From: Coprinellus micaceus
Taxonomy: Eukaryota > Basidiomycota > Agaricomycetes > Agaricales > Psathyrellaceae
Length of the DNA stretch: 64,000 bases
Reading direction: 5' to 3'
NCBI GenBank assembly: GCA_951394405.1
Contig: OX596342.1
Coordinates: 2,604,001-2,668,000, forward strand
Below, one piece after another: positions 37,348 to 48,800 of this stretch. A program made the position numbers and the translations under genes. Every line of letters begins with the position of its first letter. The first letter of the stretch is position 1. Under the pieces are notes generated by a model. The model made no database searches and was not told the DNA's origin. It saw only the letters and a list, made by a program, of their open reading frames with translations.

Positions 37348-39788
37348 ACGCGCGAGACGCGTCTGGACCCAGATTTCCAACCTTGACTCCGACCCTCATT
37401 GTCTGCGACGATCTCGTTCCTCTATGAACCACTTCGACAGCTAGGAGAGGCCATATACGCGATACGAAGATCTCTCAAGGCGACTGGCGACACGAGGAGG
37501 CTGTACTCGGATTCTCTCTCAATTTCAATGGCTCGCTTGGAAGTTGGGGTTGGGATCCAACGCGTACATTTGAGGTTGATTTGAAGAGACAGGGATGGGC
37601 CTCATTGGGGAATCGCGCGGGAGGTTCAAATAAGAAAGCACCTGACGGTACGTCGCGTCCAAAAATCTGCGATTTAAGCTCAAATCCTGATCCCAAACAG
37701 CGCGCTTCTTGGTCAAATCTGGGGGCGATTGAGTGCCGCTGTCGGGCTTGAATGATGACGCATTCGAGCCTTCAGGCGATATCAAGCTCTCCGTTGACCC
37801 AATGCTCTGGGGTCCCTCTTGGCCTGCCGCAACCTGAGTTTCGACTGAAGAGCGGGGCCCGGTCGCTGGCCGGTCAGGCATCATCTGAGGAGTCGGCTAG
37901 AATCCGTTTGAGTACAGAGGGTGGTCGAGACCCAGATAGTGCTCGGTGGGTTGATTGAGTATGATCAGCCTGTGTGGAGTGTTAAAAGTCACAGCGATTA
38001 ATCCCCCTTTTTCTAGAACGATGGTACTGTTGGAACACATGACGGACGTCTCGCAATTAATGCGATGTCCAATACGCGAAGCTAGCACCCACATTAGCTT
38101 AATAGAAGCGTCGTCTGTATTCCAGTCGTTCCGAGAGACACGTCGTCTGGCACGGTATGCATTCGGCACAGGGGCCTCGCCTCCCTCTATCTCCCTAGAA
38201 GGCGAATCATAGACTGCGGGGAAGGGTGCTCATGAAGTGCCATTTCTCCGTGGCAGTTCTGCTTGGGAGACTCCATGTCATATTCACGGCACGCTCATGG
38301 CTGTTTCTCCTCTCAGCACATCTTCTTCGATTTTCGAGTGCGCTGGGAACAAGGAGCACCACCACTTTCTCCGAGCTCACCTGTGGACCGCTAGCCTCTC
38401 CCTTCCTCGGCCTCTATCCCAAGACTGAAGGTTAGCTCTCGCTTCTCCTTGTACTCTTGACCCCCTATTGATATTGGGCGGATGTCTACACCCACAGGCA
38501 GCTCCCTCCATCTATCACGTTTACGGCAAACACCCTTCCAAATACTGTCCGTTCGTTTCAGCATTCCACTTTAGCTCGCCGGCGAACAGCCAAGCTCGAT
38601 CCCATCCGGCTTTTTCATGCCTCGAGGCGGTCCAAAATACCCGTTCGGGCAGGATCTATTTTTGATCCTTTCCTCCTGACCTCGGCGCTGATTCCTCTTG
38701 GCTTCTGTCGAAGCCGCCACGTTTAACTTTTCCTGCGCAGCACCCAGGAACTGCTCAATGGTCTGGAGAAGATGCGTTCACGATGACGAGGAGGTGAAGG
38801 TAAATCCGACATTCAAGCCGTCAGTCAAGGGTCGGAGATGAAGGTATGACTGGATTTGCGGACGGACTTAACACGCCGGTTCCATCTGACCTTAATCGCC
38901 CCTTCTCCGCTCTTCTCCGCAGGTCCATCGTGCAACCCTTCTGGCATCTGTTGCCGTATATTTGTCGAGGCTCGAGCACATGCGAGTTCTTCCCTCGAGC
39001 TTTAGCCGCTTTCCGTCTCCACAAGCCGAAAGCGTACTTGGAGACGCTCCTACGAACAGGAAGTTCGTCGTGATTATCTCGCTGATTCCCCTGCCCCTCG
39101 ATTTTGCTTTCGTTAGGAATCATTCCAGCTGCGCCAATTGGGTGGAGGGTGTCAGCAGGCCGGAATGAGGGGCCGTAAGCGCCTAAATCAGGAACCGAGA
39201 GCGGGAAGCCCTGGACCCATGCCCTCGACATCCCAGTGGACACCACGGCGACAGACATCGACAAAAGGCCACCGACACGCTCTTGACACGCAGATGGACC
39301 GTCGGGAGGAACATCCAGCAACGAACGGAATTATTTATGCTTTGGCCTCGGTCGCTAGGCACAGGACAATACGGGGCATGTTTTCCCAGGCATTGTCCGT
39401 ACCCGGCGTGGCGGTGTCCTGCTCGGTTTCTTGCTCGAAACGTGTCTGCTCCTGTCCAGAAACAATAAAAGCCACTTGGAGATCTGACAATGGAGCACTG
39501 CCGTTACCTGAGCAGGGACCTGGCGCCACGATCCGAACAACCCGAAGATAAAAGGGTGTATCCGAGGTGAGTGGAGATCTTCCTTATCCCCCGACCGTCG
39601 TGTCGCCGCCCCTCACAGTCCTTTCTTCGGCCTTCCTCTTTCTGCCTCCTCGTTCCCTCTGGGTTGCGCTGCGCGTCCGCCTCCAGGTTTACACACTACT
39701 CATAGAACTACGACCTCGCAATAGGATATAATCCACGCCCATCCCACCCATCTACACCCGCAACCTTTCCTACACTCCAGCATCAGCC
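37348..39788. other. Intergenic, no gene seen
   Basis: Several short frames, some hydrophobic (38226-38435), but no spliced chain or motif. The last 200 bases are pyrimidine-rich and are presumably the promoter and leader of the AA9 gene; an AT-rich GATATAATCC lies near 39724. Confidence 0.4.
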
Positions 39789-40927
39789 ATGTTCTCTTCA
39801 ACCTACCTGCTCCTCCCTCTGCTCTTGGCCTCTTACGTATCGGCCCACGGCTTCGTCCACCAATTCAGCGTCAACGGCAAGACGTACACGGGTGCTAGGC
39901 CTGGTGGTCAGCGAAGCAAAGCTGCTTCGCCCATCCGCCAGATCACCAGCCCCAACCCCATCTATGGCGCCACCACCTCTCCCGTGAACTGTGGTAACGG
40001 CGGTGGCTTCGTCGCCAGCGAGGCCGCCCCTGTCAACCCTGGAGACGTTCTCAAGTTCGACTGGAGAGGCCAGGACCTCAGCCGGGTACGCAGTATTTGC
40101 CTCGCTCTTTCCATGAAGTCTAAGCACTAACCCTCTACTATGCAGTGGCCCCATGACACCGGCCCAATCATCAGCTACCTCGCTGACTGTGGCCCTGCCG
40201 GCTGCGACAAGTTCGACTCGAAGAACGCTCGCTGGTTCAAGATCGACGAACAGGGCCACAAAGCCAATAGCGCTGAATGGGTTCAAAAGGACCTCAGTAC
40301 GTCTGACTTTCCCTTTCCCGTGGTACACCCGCTAATCGCTGTAATCTTTCCCTTCTAGTGAAAGGTGCCACCGCCAATGTCAAGCTCCCCTCCAACGTCG
40401 CCCCAGGCAACTACCTCATGCGTCACGAAGTCATCGGTCTCCACCTCGCCTCTGGCTTCAAGAAGGCCGAGTTCTACCCGTCTTGCATCCAACTTAAGAT
40501 CGGTGGCAGTGGGACCGGCAAGCCTTCCTCCAGCGAGCTCGTTTCTTTCCCCGGTGGCTACAGCGACAACGACAAGGGGCTTTTCGGCAACAACTTCTTC
40601 AGCCGTCAGTACACCTTCCCCGGCCCTCCCGTCGCTAAGCTCGCTGGTGGCGGCGGAGGTGCTGCACCTGCGCCCTCGTCTGGCTCAACTCCGACCTCGA
40701 CTAAGTCTACCTCGACCACCAAAGCAGGATCTGGATCTGGAGCCCAGCCCACCACTACGAAGAGCAGTGGAAGCTCGGGTAGCTCGGGATCGTCATCCTC
40801 AGGCCCCAAGAAGGTCTGCAAGAGGTCGACCTCCGCCCAGCCCACCGCCGAGGTCCGCCCTCGCCACCTCAGCCGTGTCATGCGCAGAATTGCGTTCGAC
40901 CAGTCTGCACACGGCGTTTCCGCCTGA
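39789..40927 (+). CDS. AA9 lytic polysaccharide monooxygenase (former GH61)
   Basis: Exons 39789-40085, 40146-40296 and 40359-40927; 338 residues, phases close. A signal peptide (residues 1-19, ending VSA) precedes HGFVHQ, so processing exposes His20 as the N-terminal copper ligand. The second ligand is the His of WPHDTGPI (His102, first codons of exon 2). The axial Tyr is in AEFYPSCIQLKI. Cysteine pairs typical of AA9 are present (PVNCGNGG, GLHLASG...YPSC). About residues 235-300 are a Ser/Thr/Gly-rich linker. A basic tail (CKRSTS...RPRHLSRVMRR) follows instead of a recognisable CBM1. The enzyme is secreted and oxidatively cleaves cellulose or related beta-glucans using copper and O2 or H2O2. 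It is intact with no sign of transfer. Confidence 0.95.
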
Positions 40928-42308
40928 TTCGTCCCATTCGTTTGGGTCGGTCCGTCGGTTCCCTTTCCCATCTCTCTCGCTCCCTGGGTTTTTGGTTGGT
41001 TGGGTCCATGCTTCGTTGTCATGCATGCTGGTTTTTCCGACTCTCATATCGCGATTCTCTTCCTCGTTCCTCCGCTTTCGCTCTTCCATCTACGAATGCT
41101 CCGACTTTCCTCCTACGATGTCACTGGATGACCTTTCATGACTCCTCACCATCTCATCTGTACCACCACCCCATATTCACGGCATCGTAGACGGATAGAC
41201 CGTTCGCATTCTCAGCACTGGCAGCTCCCCCCTCATGCATGCACATATACGGCTCATGCTTTACTTTTACCATACTTACAACCACCCCCCATACCACACT
41301 GGCACACCCACCCGCAAGTCGCAGCGTAGACGCTGCGCAAGGCGAATACAATATGTGGTTTTCTCGTTTTCATTATTATCCTATTTTACTCACTGTGTAC
41401 ATACTATCCTACTCACTCACTCATTATCGTCGGTCCTTGCTTGTATAGTCATTCCTTGTATAGTAGGTTGTGCTTGTATATGGATATCGGAGGAGCTTAA
41501 GCTCTTTCGTTGTACTCTCGGATTTCTTGTGTGCCTTATACGATCTAGATGATTTTTAAGAATGCAGGGATGGGAAATGGACAGACTCGAGTGACCTGGA
41601 AGCTTGGGCATGGAAACGAGTGAGGACTGCCTTCTCTGAGTCGTGTAGTAACCCGGGGAGTGCTGCTGTTCAAAGTCATGGAAACGACGTTCTTTGAGGT
41701 CCGGGCTCGAAGTCCCCGTGTTTGCCTAGACACCAGCCATTGGACGAATCCACGAGGCACATTCGACGGCACACGACGCTCAGATACGCTGTGCTCGATG
41801 ATGCCTTTAGACGCCGGTAATTATTGTTCTTCCCGTATCGAGGTAACGAATGTCCATTCCTGACAACAACGCCGAGGGGAAAGACAATAGGAGACCTCGA
41901 TCGGGGGAGCGTTTGTCTACCTCCAAATGGTGTCCTACATACCTTAGTTATTGGATCTACACCGAGCTTTCCGTCGTACGCCGAGAGTGGTTCCCGACTT
42001 GAAAGAGGACCGCGGGGGAGAACAAAGAATTGCTGGGGTACAAGGACCTGTGCAGTCAGGTGTCGTGGCGTGCGGCAGTATCCCGCGTCGTACTGGGGGT
42101 ACGAGCCTTAATCGAGCAAAGGCACTTAACCAACGCTCTCAGGCTTGTCCTGCTGTATGATGTGGGTTGGGTGAGCAGAAGAAAGTGTAGGGCCGTGTGG
42201 GCGTTTAGGCCAGGCTGTCGATCACGATCTGCGACATCGAACGCGTTCCCGATTTGGTTGCATCAGGCTTGCTCTTACCTTCCATCTAGCCAACCCCGGA
42301 GCCCAGTA
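40928..42308. other. Intergenic, no gene seen
   Basis: Contains the T/C-rich 3' region of the AA9 gene to about 41500. No gene was found in the rest. Confidence 0.4.
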
Positions 42309-44385
42309 ATGGCGAGCACGACACGGGGACATACCACCTTTCCAAGGTATAGGAATTCGGCATGGGACCAGGTGCGTTTGTCCCCACTTTCACCCTGCAT
42401 TGAGGTCGCTTTCTCAGACAGCTGGCGCGGTGTCAGATCGTTGCAAAAGCAAGAGAGGGATCAACCGAACACATACGGGAGCTTCGCAGCGTACTCGAGC
42501 CGAATGACTGCACGTTCGAGCTCGTGGAAGGAATCCTGAACCATCTCAGCCCAGATTTAATACCGGAAGAGGTTGAAAACCAAACGGCGGCACAGAATCA
42601 CCCGGACGTACGTCGAGCGGAAGCGTGCTACAACTTCCTGAGCCACCTTGTGGATGATTCCCTACAAAAATGCGACGTGGCTACCAGGGAGTCTTTGACC
42701 CCTCTCCTCATCACCTACCTCCCCAACGTGTTGGCGTGGATTAACTTCTTCCTCGACTTCCTCCTTCCCGTTGGACCTCCTGATATGGGCCACGATTTCA
42801 CCTACAGCTATCATGCGGAATTTCTTGTCGGCCTATCAGATTACGAAAAGGTCACCGAGGCTTTCTTGTCTTCAAAGTTGCTCCTCCAAACGTTCTTCAG
42901 GATATTCGTCGGCAAGAACAAGAGAACTGGCCATAGTCATATCGCCTGGGACCCTAGACCGAGCAATCTTGGTGATGACTCAATCCTTTATCTCTGCCGA
43001 AGGCTTCTTGTCGACGCCGACTCGGGGAGGGATGTCGTCACAGAAGAGCTGCAATCCTTACATATGAGCTTCGACTTTGTCTCAGCCGCGATACAAAGAG
43101 CGGTCCGGGTTACCGACGCCGTCTCTGACCCAGCCTTTCCGAGCAGCCTCGCCCGGTATGCAGGGAGGCTTCTCGGAATTATCAAAATTCTTGGAGGCTC
43201 AACCACCGACCCAAACTCGCAGGCCTTGCGATCGTGTCTGCATCGAATACGCCCCATATCCCGGCTCACTAGAATGTGCGACAGGCTCTCTTACGCCATT
43301 ACGACTGGGGCGGGTCCCGACGAGCTCAAGGATGTCCAGACTGCGTTTCGCGGACTCATCAATGTTATCTCTCAACTTGGGCCACTCACCCCACACCACG
43401 TCCGAACATTCCTCAAGGCGGATGGCCTAGCCATGGTGGCCCGGGTTGCTATTCATTTAGACAGTGTCGACACCCCCGAAATCAACACGACGATGCACTA
43501 CCTCAGGGTGGTTGCCCAATACATTACGTGGCCCTGTGTATTCCGCCACTTGTTCGATGAAAATGGGCAGTCGCTCGACCAGTCTATTGAGGTCGTAACC
43601 CAGGTGCCTCACCTCAAAGGCGGGTGGAGCGCGTTTTGGTCCAAGGCAAAAAAGGTGCAAGTGGCCTATCAAAAAACCCTGGATCAGGAAGGATTAACTC
43701 TGTGCGACTGTCATAATGTAGGTTTCTATCAAACGGGGTTGCATTCGAGACTAATTCTCCATTCAACTAGTGCCCGAACGAGAAGCGAAATTTGTATAGC
43801 GGCCCCGCAAGGCAGTGCTCAGGCTGCTTCACTGCGGCATATTGCTCGCCCGTTTGTCAATTCATTGACTGGCGCTATGGTCCGCACAAGTGGGAATGTT
43901 CCAGCGCGAGACAGTTCTACATCGGTAAGATTGTTTCCACCCTCTTCTTCTCCCTACTGCATCCCCCTTTAGCGCAAAAGGAGTCAGGAGCTTGGTATAG
44001 CCATAGGTCACGCTCCTTGCACATCAAAATGGTGGAGGAAATTTGTGAGGAAAGATATACGGCGCTCTACGAACGGGACATCAAGAGGGTGGGCCTCCCA
44101 GTCAATGGGTTCTTTCCTACCTTCAACTTCACAGGCCCCGAGCGAGTAACACAGGAAATGCTCATATTTAGAACAACTGGCAGGATGGAGGCTTCGGTAC
44201 TGAACCTCCACGGGCGGCGGCTTGGTCGCGGAGAGGCTTTTCGTGCGCCGCGTATTCTATGGCTCATGGAAGAGTATCGCGATTGTATGGTGGGGACGAA
44301 CATGCGACTCGCAGAGTGTGGCGAATGGCTGAGTGTAGCGAAGGATGCGACACAAAGGTCTCGCCACACGGAGAGAACTTGCTGA
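42309..44385 (+). pseudogene. MYND zinc-finger protein, paralogue B, interrupted by a retrotransposon
   Basis: Exons 42309-42371, 42422-43717, 43771-43924 and 43973 onward. The native frame runs to 44316. There the LTR element begins and adds 22 LTR-coded residues before a stop at 44383-44385. The native last 34 codons are displaced to 54323-54427. The model opens MASTTRGHTTFPRY, then LARCQIVAKAREGS. The MYND finger is LCDCHN / CPNEKR...QCSGCFTAAYCSPVCQFIDW...HKWEC; introns fall at the same place in the finger as in paralogues A and C. The C-terminal YSHRSRSLHI block is kept. The uninterrupted protein would have been 653 residues. The truncated form lacks only the extreme C-terminus, so it may still fold. 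No other damage was seen, which fits a recent insertion. Confidence 0.75.
44312..44316. repeat. Target site duplication, left
   Basis: CAGAG directly before the left LTR; an identical CAGAG follows the right LTR. In the host gene it forms the last five bases of codons for Ala-Glu. Confidence 0.95.
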
Positions 44386-44521
44386 GGATAGACGGTTCGA
44401 CACTATCGTGGTTGCAAGCTAAGGAACGTATCTACGACAGGATACGGGAAAGCGGGAAACGGGAAGGTAATGGTACATAGGGACAAACATGGTAGGTAAG
44501 CAGAGGGGCTGGATCGCTACA
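44317..44521 (-). repeat. 3' LTR
   Basis: 205 bp, identical to 54113-54317. On the plus strand it opens TGTGGCGAATGG and ends GATCGCTACA. Confidence 0.95.
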
Positions 44522-44532
44522 CCCGCCCTCCT
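44522..44532 (-). promoter_or_regulatory. Polypurine tract
   Basis: Minus-strand AGGAGGGCGGG immediately before the 3' LTR, with one C in eleven bases; the expected primer site for second-strand synthesis. Confidence 0.7.
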
Positions 44533-44863
44533 GCGATTCTGAAAGGAATCGTAAGGTAGAATAGAGTGCGACGTACGCACGAGAAGAGTAAGTATCCGGT
44601 AGACTATAAGATCATAGGTATGAAACATAAGAACGTAGTCTCCAATTCGATGAACCGTAAAGTAAAAGTCAGAGTGAATAAGATGTTTTTGTCGTTTCGA
44701 AATTTTGAACTTTTGTATGTTGTTTCGTCGGGGAATAGAGAAATAAAAGAGAGATCCAAACAGAGCAGAAAATCGGGGTGAGGGAAGCAGGGAAGCGGCA
44801 GGGGGAAGGGGTAATGGGGAGAATCCGGTGGGGATGGGGAACATCACCTCGTACCTCGCTCGA

Positions 44864-45781
44864 CTAAGCAGTCACAGTCTCGCCATCCTTCTCGCCGCTC
44901 TTATCCTCATCCATCACGTCCTCCTCGGCGTCGTTGGAACCGGTCGCCTTGGCGCGGGAGCCGGTGTCCTTATTGCCATGACGGCGCTTCTTGTGTGCGG
45001 GGCGCCCGTCGTCGTCGTCGCCACGGTTGTTACTGGACCCGGCCGTGCGTCGAACAGATTGCGCATGTGGGCGCTTGTTGGACCCAGCTTGAGCGCGTTC
45101 CTGGTCCTCCTTCATCTTGGCCACCTGGAACATTGCGTCAAAGACGTAGCCGCGCTTGAAAGGGTTGTTTTCGATGGAGTCGCGATTGATGGTATCGCCT
45201 CGGTGTTCCTTCTGGATGCCGAAGTCGTGGAATTGGGGTGGGGTCCCCGTGGTAGTTGGTTCGCCGTCGATGAATTGGGGGAATCGGCGTTTATCTTTCC
45301 AGACGGGATCGTTGAACCATGTGGAGACCTGGTCGTAGGCCAGGGGGGCCATGGTTGGTTTGCCCTTGCGGACGGCGGCACCATATTCAATGCAGTTGGC
45401 CAGTTCGGCGGCGGTGATGGTGAGTGCGACTCGGGCGTCGTTGTCGACGGTGTCGGGATTGTAGAAGGCGTAGAGGAGGGGATTGATTTTTCGGACGCCG
45501 TTGTGAGGGCGCGGGAGCTCATAGGGCTCGAGGTCGGCTTTCTTCGTGTTCATGGAGGTGAGGTGAGTGGTGGGTGGTGAGGTGGATGAAGGGAGATCGG
45601 GGAATGAAGGGGAGTCGGAGCGACGAAAATCCAGAGAAAATCGAACGTTAAAGTAAGTCAGAGATAAGAGGAGAATCACAAGGGAAAAAACAGAAAATAG
45701 GGGTAATTTAAATTTCGGAACTCCAGCCTTGGAGACGGTGCCTGGTAGTTGGCAAGGTGGGGAGATGGGTCGCATGTGCAT
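44864..45781 (-). CDS. Extra retrotransposon ORF in the env position, unknown function
   Basis: 305 codons from the ATG at 45781, in the same frame as Gag-Pol and separated from its stop by nine sense codons. A later ATG at 45553 (MNTKKADLEPYELPRP) may be the true start and would give 229 residues. The region before it is a pyrimidine-rich tract that translates to a hydrophobic stretch (LFSVFSLVILLLSLTYF), so that apparent membrane segment could be an accident of composition. The core, after MNTKK, has NPLLYAFYNPDTVDNDARVALTI and RRFPQFIDGEP and is globular in character. The C-terminal 80 residues are charged and low-complexity with a nuclear-signal-like HKKRRHGNK and an acidic end. I recognise no family. 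Expression could be by stop readthrough, by splicing, or from an internal promoter. Confidence 0.6.
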   Translation of the reverse strand: MHMRPISPPCQLPGTVSKAGVPKFKLPLFSVFSLVILLLSLTYFNVRFSLDFRRSDSPSFPDLPSSTSPPTTHLTSMNTKKADLEPYELPRPHNGVRKINPLLYAFYNPDTVDNDARVALTITAAELANCIEYGAAVRKGKPTMAPLAYDQVSTWFNDPVWKDKRRFPQFIDGEPTTTGTPPQFHDFGIQKEHRGDTINRDSIENNPFKRGYVFDAMFQVAKMKEDQERAQAGSNKRPHAQSVRRTAGSSNNRGDDDDGRPAHKKRRHGNKDTGSRAKATGSNDAEEDVMDEDKSGEKDGETVTA

Positions 45782-45804
45782 AGATAGACCGATCTCCGGG
45801 ACCG

Positions 45805-45811
45805 CTAGTCA
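45805..45811 (-). promoter_or_regulatory. Candidate stop-codon readthrough site
   Basis: Gag-Pol ends ...GCG TCC TTG TGA CTA GCG, so the seven bases are TGACTAG. TGA followed by CTAG is the best-known efficient readthrough context in eukaryotes, and TGA CTA is reported to give peroxisomal isoforms of glycolytic enzymes in fungi. Downstream the same frame is open for 314 codons. Confidence 0.6.
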
Positions 45812-48800
45812 CAAGGACGCGATCTGCGGGTCGCTTGGAAGCTGTTCGGATCCAGCGGCCAGATCCTCAATCTTGGTGAGGCCAAGAACTTCGAGGTACG
45901 CCTGAAGAGACGGCAACTCTGAGACGTCACGCCAGGGGACGAAGGTAACGTCGCCAGCCTTCCATAGGACCTTGAACACAGCGTCTTTGCCCGTGTTGGC
46001 GTGTCCCAGGATTCGTTCAATCGCCCATTCGGATTCTTCAACTCCCGGGGCCGTAATCTGTTCGTCAGAGCGACCAGGGAACAATCGGTCGTCGTTCGGA
46101 ACGTGCACATGCAAGAGGGAGGCGTGGAACACGTTGTGAACACCTCGCTGTTTGAGGCTGTCCGGGAGATCGAGTCGGAATGACTGATTCCCGAAGTCCT
46201 CAGCAATTACCATGGGGCCAATATACCGAGGGATGAGCTTACGAGCCAAGCCCTTTGGGAACGTCAGGTTCTTGGTGGATAGGTACACAAGGTCGCCCTT
46301 GATGAAGGGTGCAAGGCGACGCTTCTTGTTGGCGTCCCGAGTTTGCTTGACTCGAGACGCAATGATCGAGTCGTGCGCGGACATCAGCGCGAGTTTTCGA
46401 CCCAACGCGAAGTTGCGCACGGCGGGGAATTCGGACTGAGGTGCAGAGTTCCATATCATGGAACGAGGAGTGCGCCCGGTGTTGAGGAAGAAGGGAGAGA
46501 ACCCCGTAGAGTCAGATCGAGCGGAGTTCAAAGCAAACTCAATTGCGGGGAGTTTAAGCGTCCAATCCGATTGTCTCGAATTGACAACTTCTCTTATCAT
46601 CTGAACCATCGTTCGGTTCGCCCTTTCGGTCGCTCCATCCGTCTCTGGGTGGTACGCACTTGAGAGCTTCAACCTGGGTCCGATGAGCTCATTCAAGCGC
46701 TGCCAGAACGCGCTGGTAAACAGGACATCACGATCGGATATGATCCTTCGAGGTAAGCCGTGCAATTTGTATACTGACTCGAACATGAGTTCAGCAACCT
46801 GCTTCGCAGTGTAGTTGGCCCTGCTCGGGATCAAGTGTACCATGGATGTCAACAAATCGATCACGACCGTAATCGTATCGAAAACGCCATCTCGGGTCTC
46901 GGAATCCGGCAGAGGACCGACGAAATCGACGCCAATCGCCTCCCATGGATATCCGGGCACAGAGAGAGGGTTGAGGAGCCCATATGGGCGCTGGTTGTCG
47001 GGTTTATTCATACGACAGGTATGGCACGTCTCGCAAAACGATTTGACATGATTTACGAGGTCCTTCCAGTAGACATGGTCTCGAAGATAGGCAGTCGTCT
47101 TGGCGGCGCCTAAGTGAGCGAGGATGGAATGAGCCTCCGAGATCACGATCTCGCGAGCGCTCCTGGGTCCTATGTTCCCCTTTGGAATGCACAGAAGGTG
47201 CCTTCCACGGTCCAGGAGGTAAACGAGTTCGTTTTCTACACGAAAATTCGCATATTCACTCGGTTTCTCTAAGATAGATCGAAAGGTCGGATCCTCGCTG
47301 TACAAGCTTCGCAAGCCAGCCAAGAAACGAACGCCCTCCGAGCCTGTACTGGCATCGACGATCTCGACTAGGGATGCATCGGGGAGTGGGATAAAGTCGT
47401 CGATGGGCTCGTTTTGGTGAGTTCCACCATCGTTTGACATGCCCTGGTCGATAACAGGGGTTTCTTGGTCAACAGGTTCGCTGGCCTCGCCCTCCCGCGC
47501 TCCTCGAGGCCCGAGGAGCGTGAAATGGTTAGCTACACGCCTGGCGAACTCCGCACCAGTCTCAGGACGTCCAGACTCAGCTGGATCGACCTGTGGACGC
47601 GCCCTCCTGGCACGAGCCGGCGCATTATGAGTAGGGGCGGTCTCAACGTCAGGAGAGCTGCGAGGCGGCTCAGCGACGAGTGATTTGGGTGCTGCGACGA
47701 CTGGGGTTGCAGGAACCGAAGGTACAAGGGCAGGGGCAACTGCAGGAGCTGCCGCCGCTCTGAGAGCACCACGAGTGCGTCGCGCAACGGGCTCCGTGTT
47801 TACAGCGGGAGAAATTGCGAGCGCCTCGATTGAAGTGAAGACGGGCATCGGGCCACCCACTACGGGGTTGTCCTCGTTAACCACGTCGTGATAGGTGTAC
47901 TCGGAACGAGCTCGCACAGTTCCAGGTGCGTCGTTCGAGTAGATTCGCGAGAGAGCGTCTGCTAACACGTTCTCTTCACCAGGTACATATAGAATCTTGA
48001 AATCAAATGTTCCAATCTTCTCCATCCAACGTGCTTGACGTCCTGAGAGCTCCTTCTGAGTTGGAAGATGCTCCAGACCCTTGTGGTCTGTAACCCAGGT
48101 AAAAGAAGCACCCTGCAGGATGTCACGGTGACGGAGCATGGTCTCGATGCCTGCGAGCATCTCGATCTCATGGACCGGATAGTTCTGCTGTGTTGGGTTC
48201 AGCTTCGCAGAATAAAAGGCCGCAACGGATGCAGTCTTCCAGTCGGATCCCTGACTAACGACACCTGAGATACCAGTCGCACATCCATCAGTGACAAGCC
48301 AGATCGGATCGGCGTCCTTCGCATAGGATAAAGGTACGCGATTATGCTCTCGAAAATCGTGTACTAAGCGCTTGACCTCCTCGAAGGCACGCTGCTCAGT
48401 AAAGGTCCAACGAAAGGACACGTTATCACCAGTGATTGCGCTCAATACGCCCATCGGAACGCGAACGCCAGGTACGTCGTCAGCGAGATATCCGACCGAA
48501 CCAATAAATCCTCGCAGGAGGTCACGGTTGGTGGGAGTCTTCCACGCAACAACGGTAGCCACCTTGTGAGGGTCCATGCGAATTCCCTGGTCATCTACGA
48601 CGTGACCAAGGATCTCCAAACGATCTACGAGAAACTGAAGCTTCCCAGGGCTGAGGTAAAGTTTCTCCCTTAATAGAATTTCGAGCACAATCCTGACGTG
48701 CTCCAGATGCTCCTCCAACGTGTTCGAATAGATAATAATATCATCCAAATATACGTCGAGGAATACGCCGATATAAGGCGAGAACAAGTGGTTCATGAGG

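Noticed and set aside
44828..45580. 250-codon plus-strand ORF opposite the extra retrotransposon ORF
   Set aside because: It is the antisense shadow of the minus-strand ORF; composition is Val/Gly-rich as expected from reading low-complexity coding DNA backwards, and no motif is present.
45600..45760. Transmembrane segment as evidence of a viral-type envelope protein
   Set aside because: The hydrophobic stretch is encoded by a pyrimidine-rich tract that could be a promoter leader. There is no signal peptide, cleavage site, fusion peptide or cysteine pattern, so an envelope claim is not supported.
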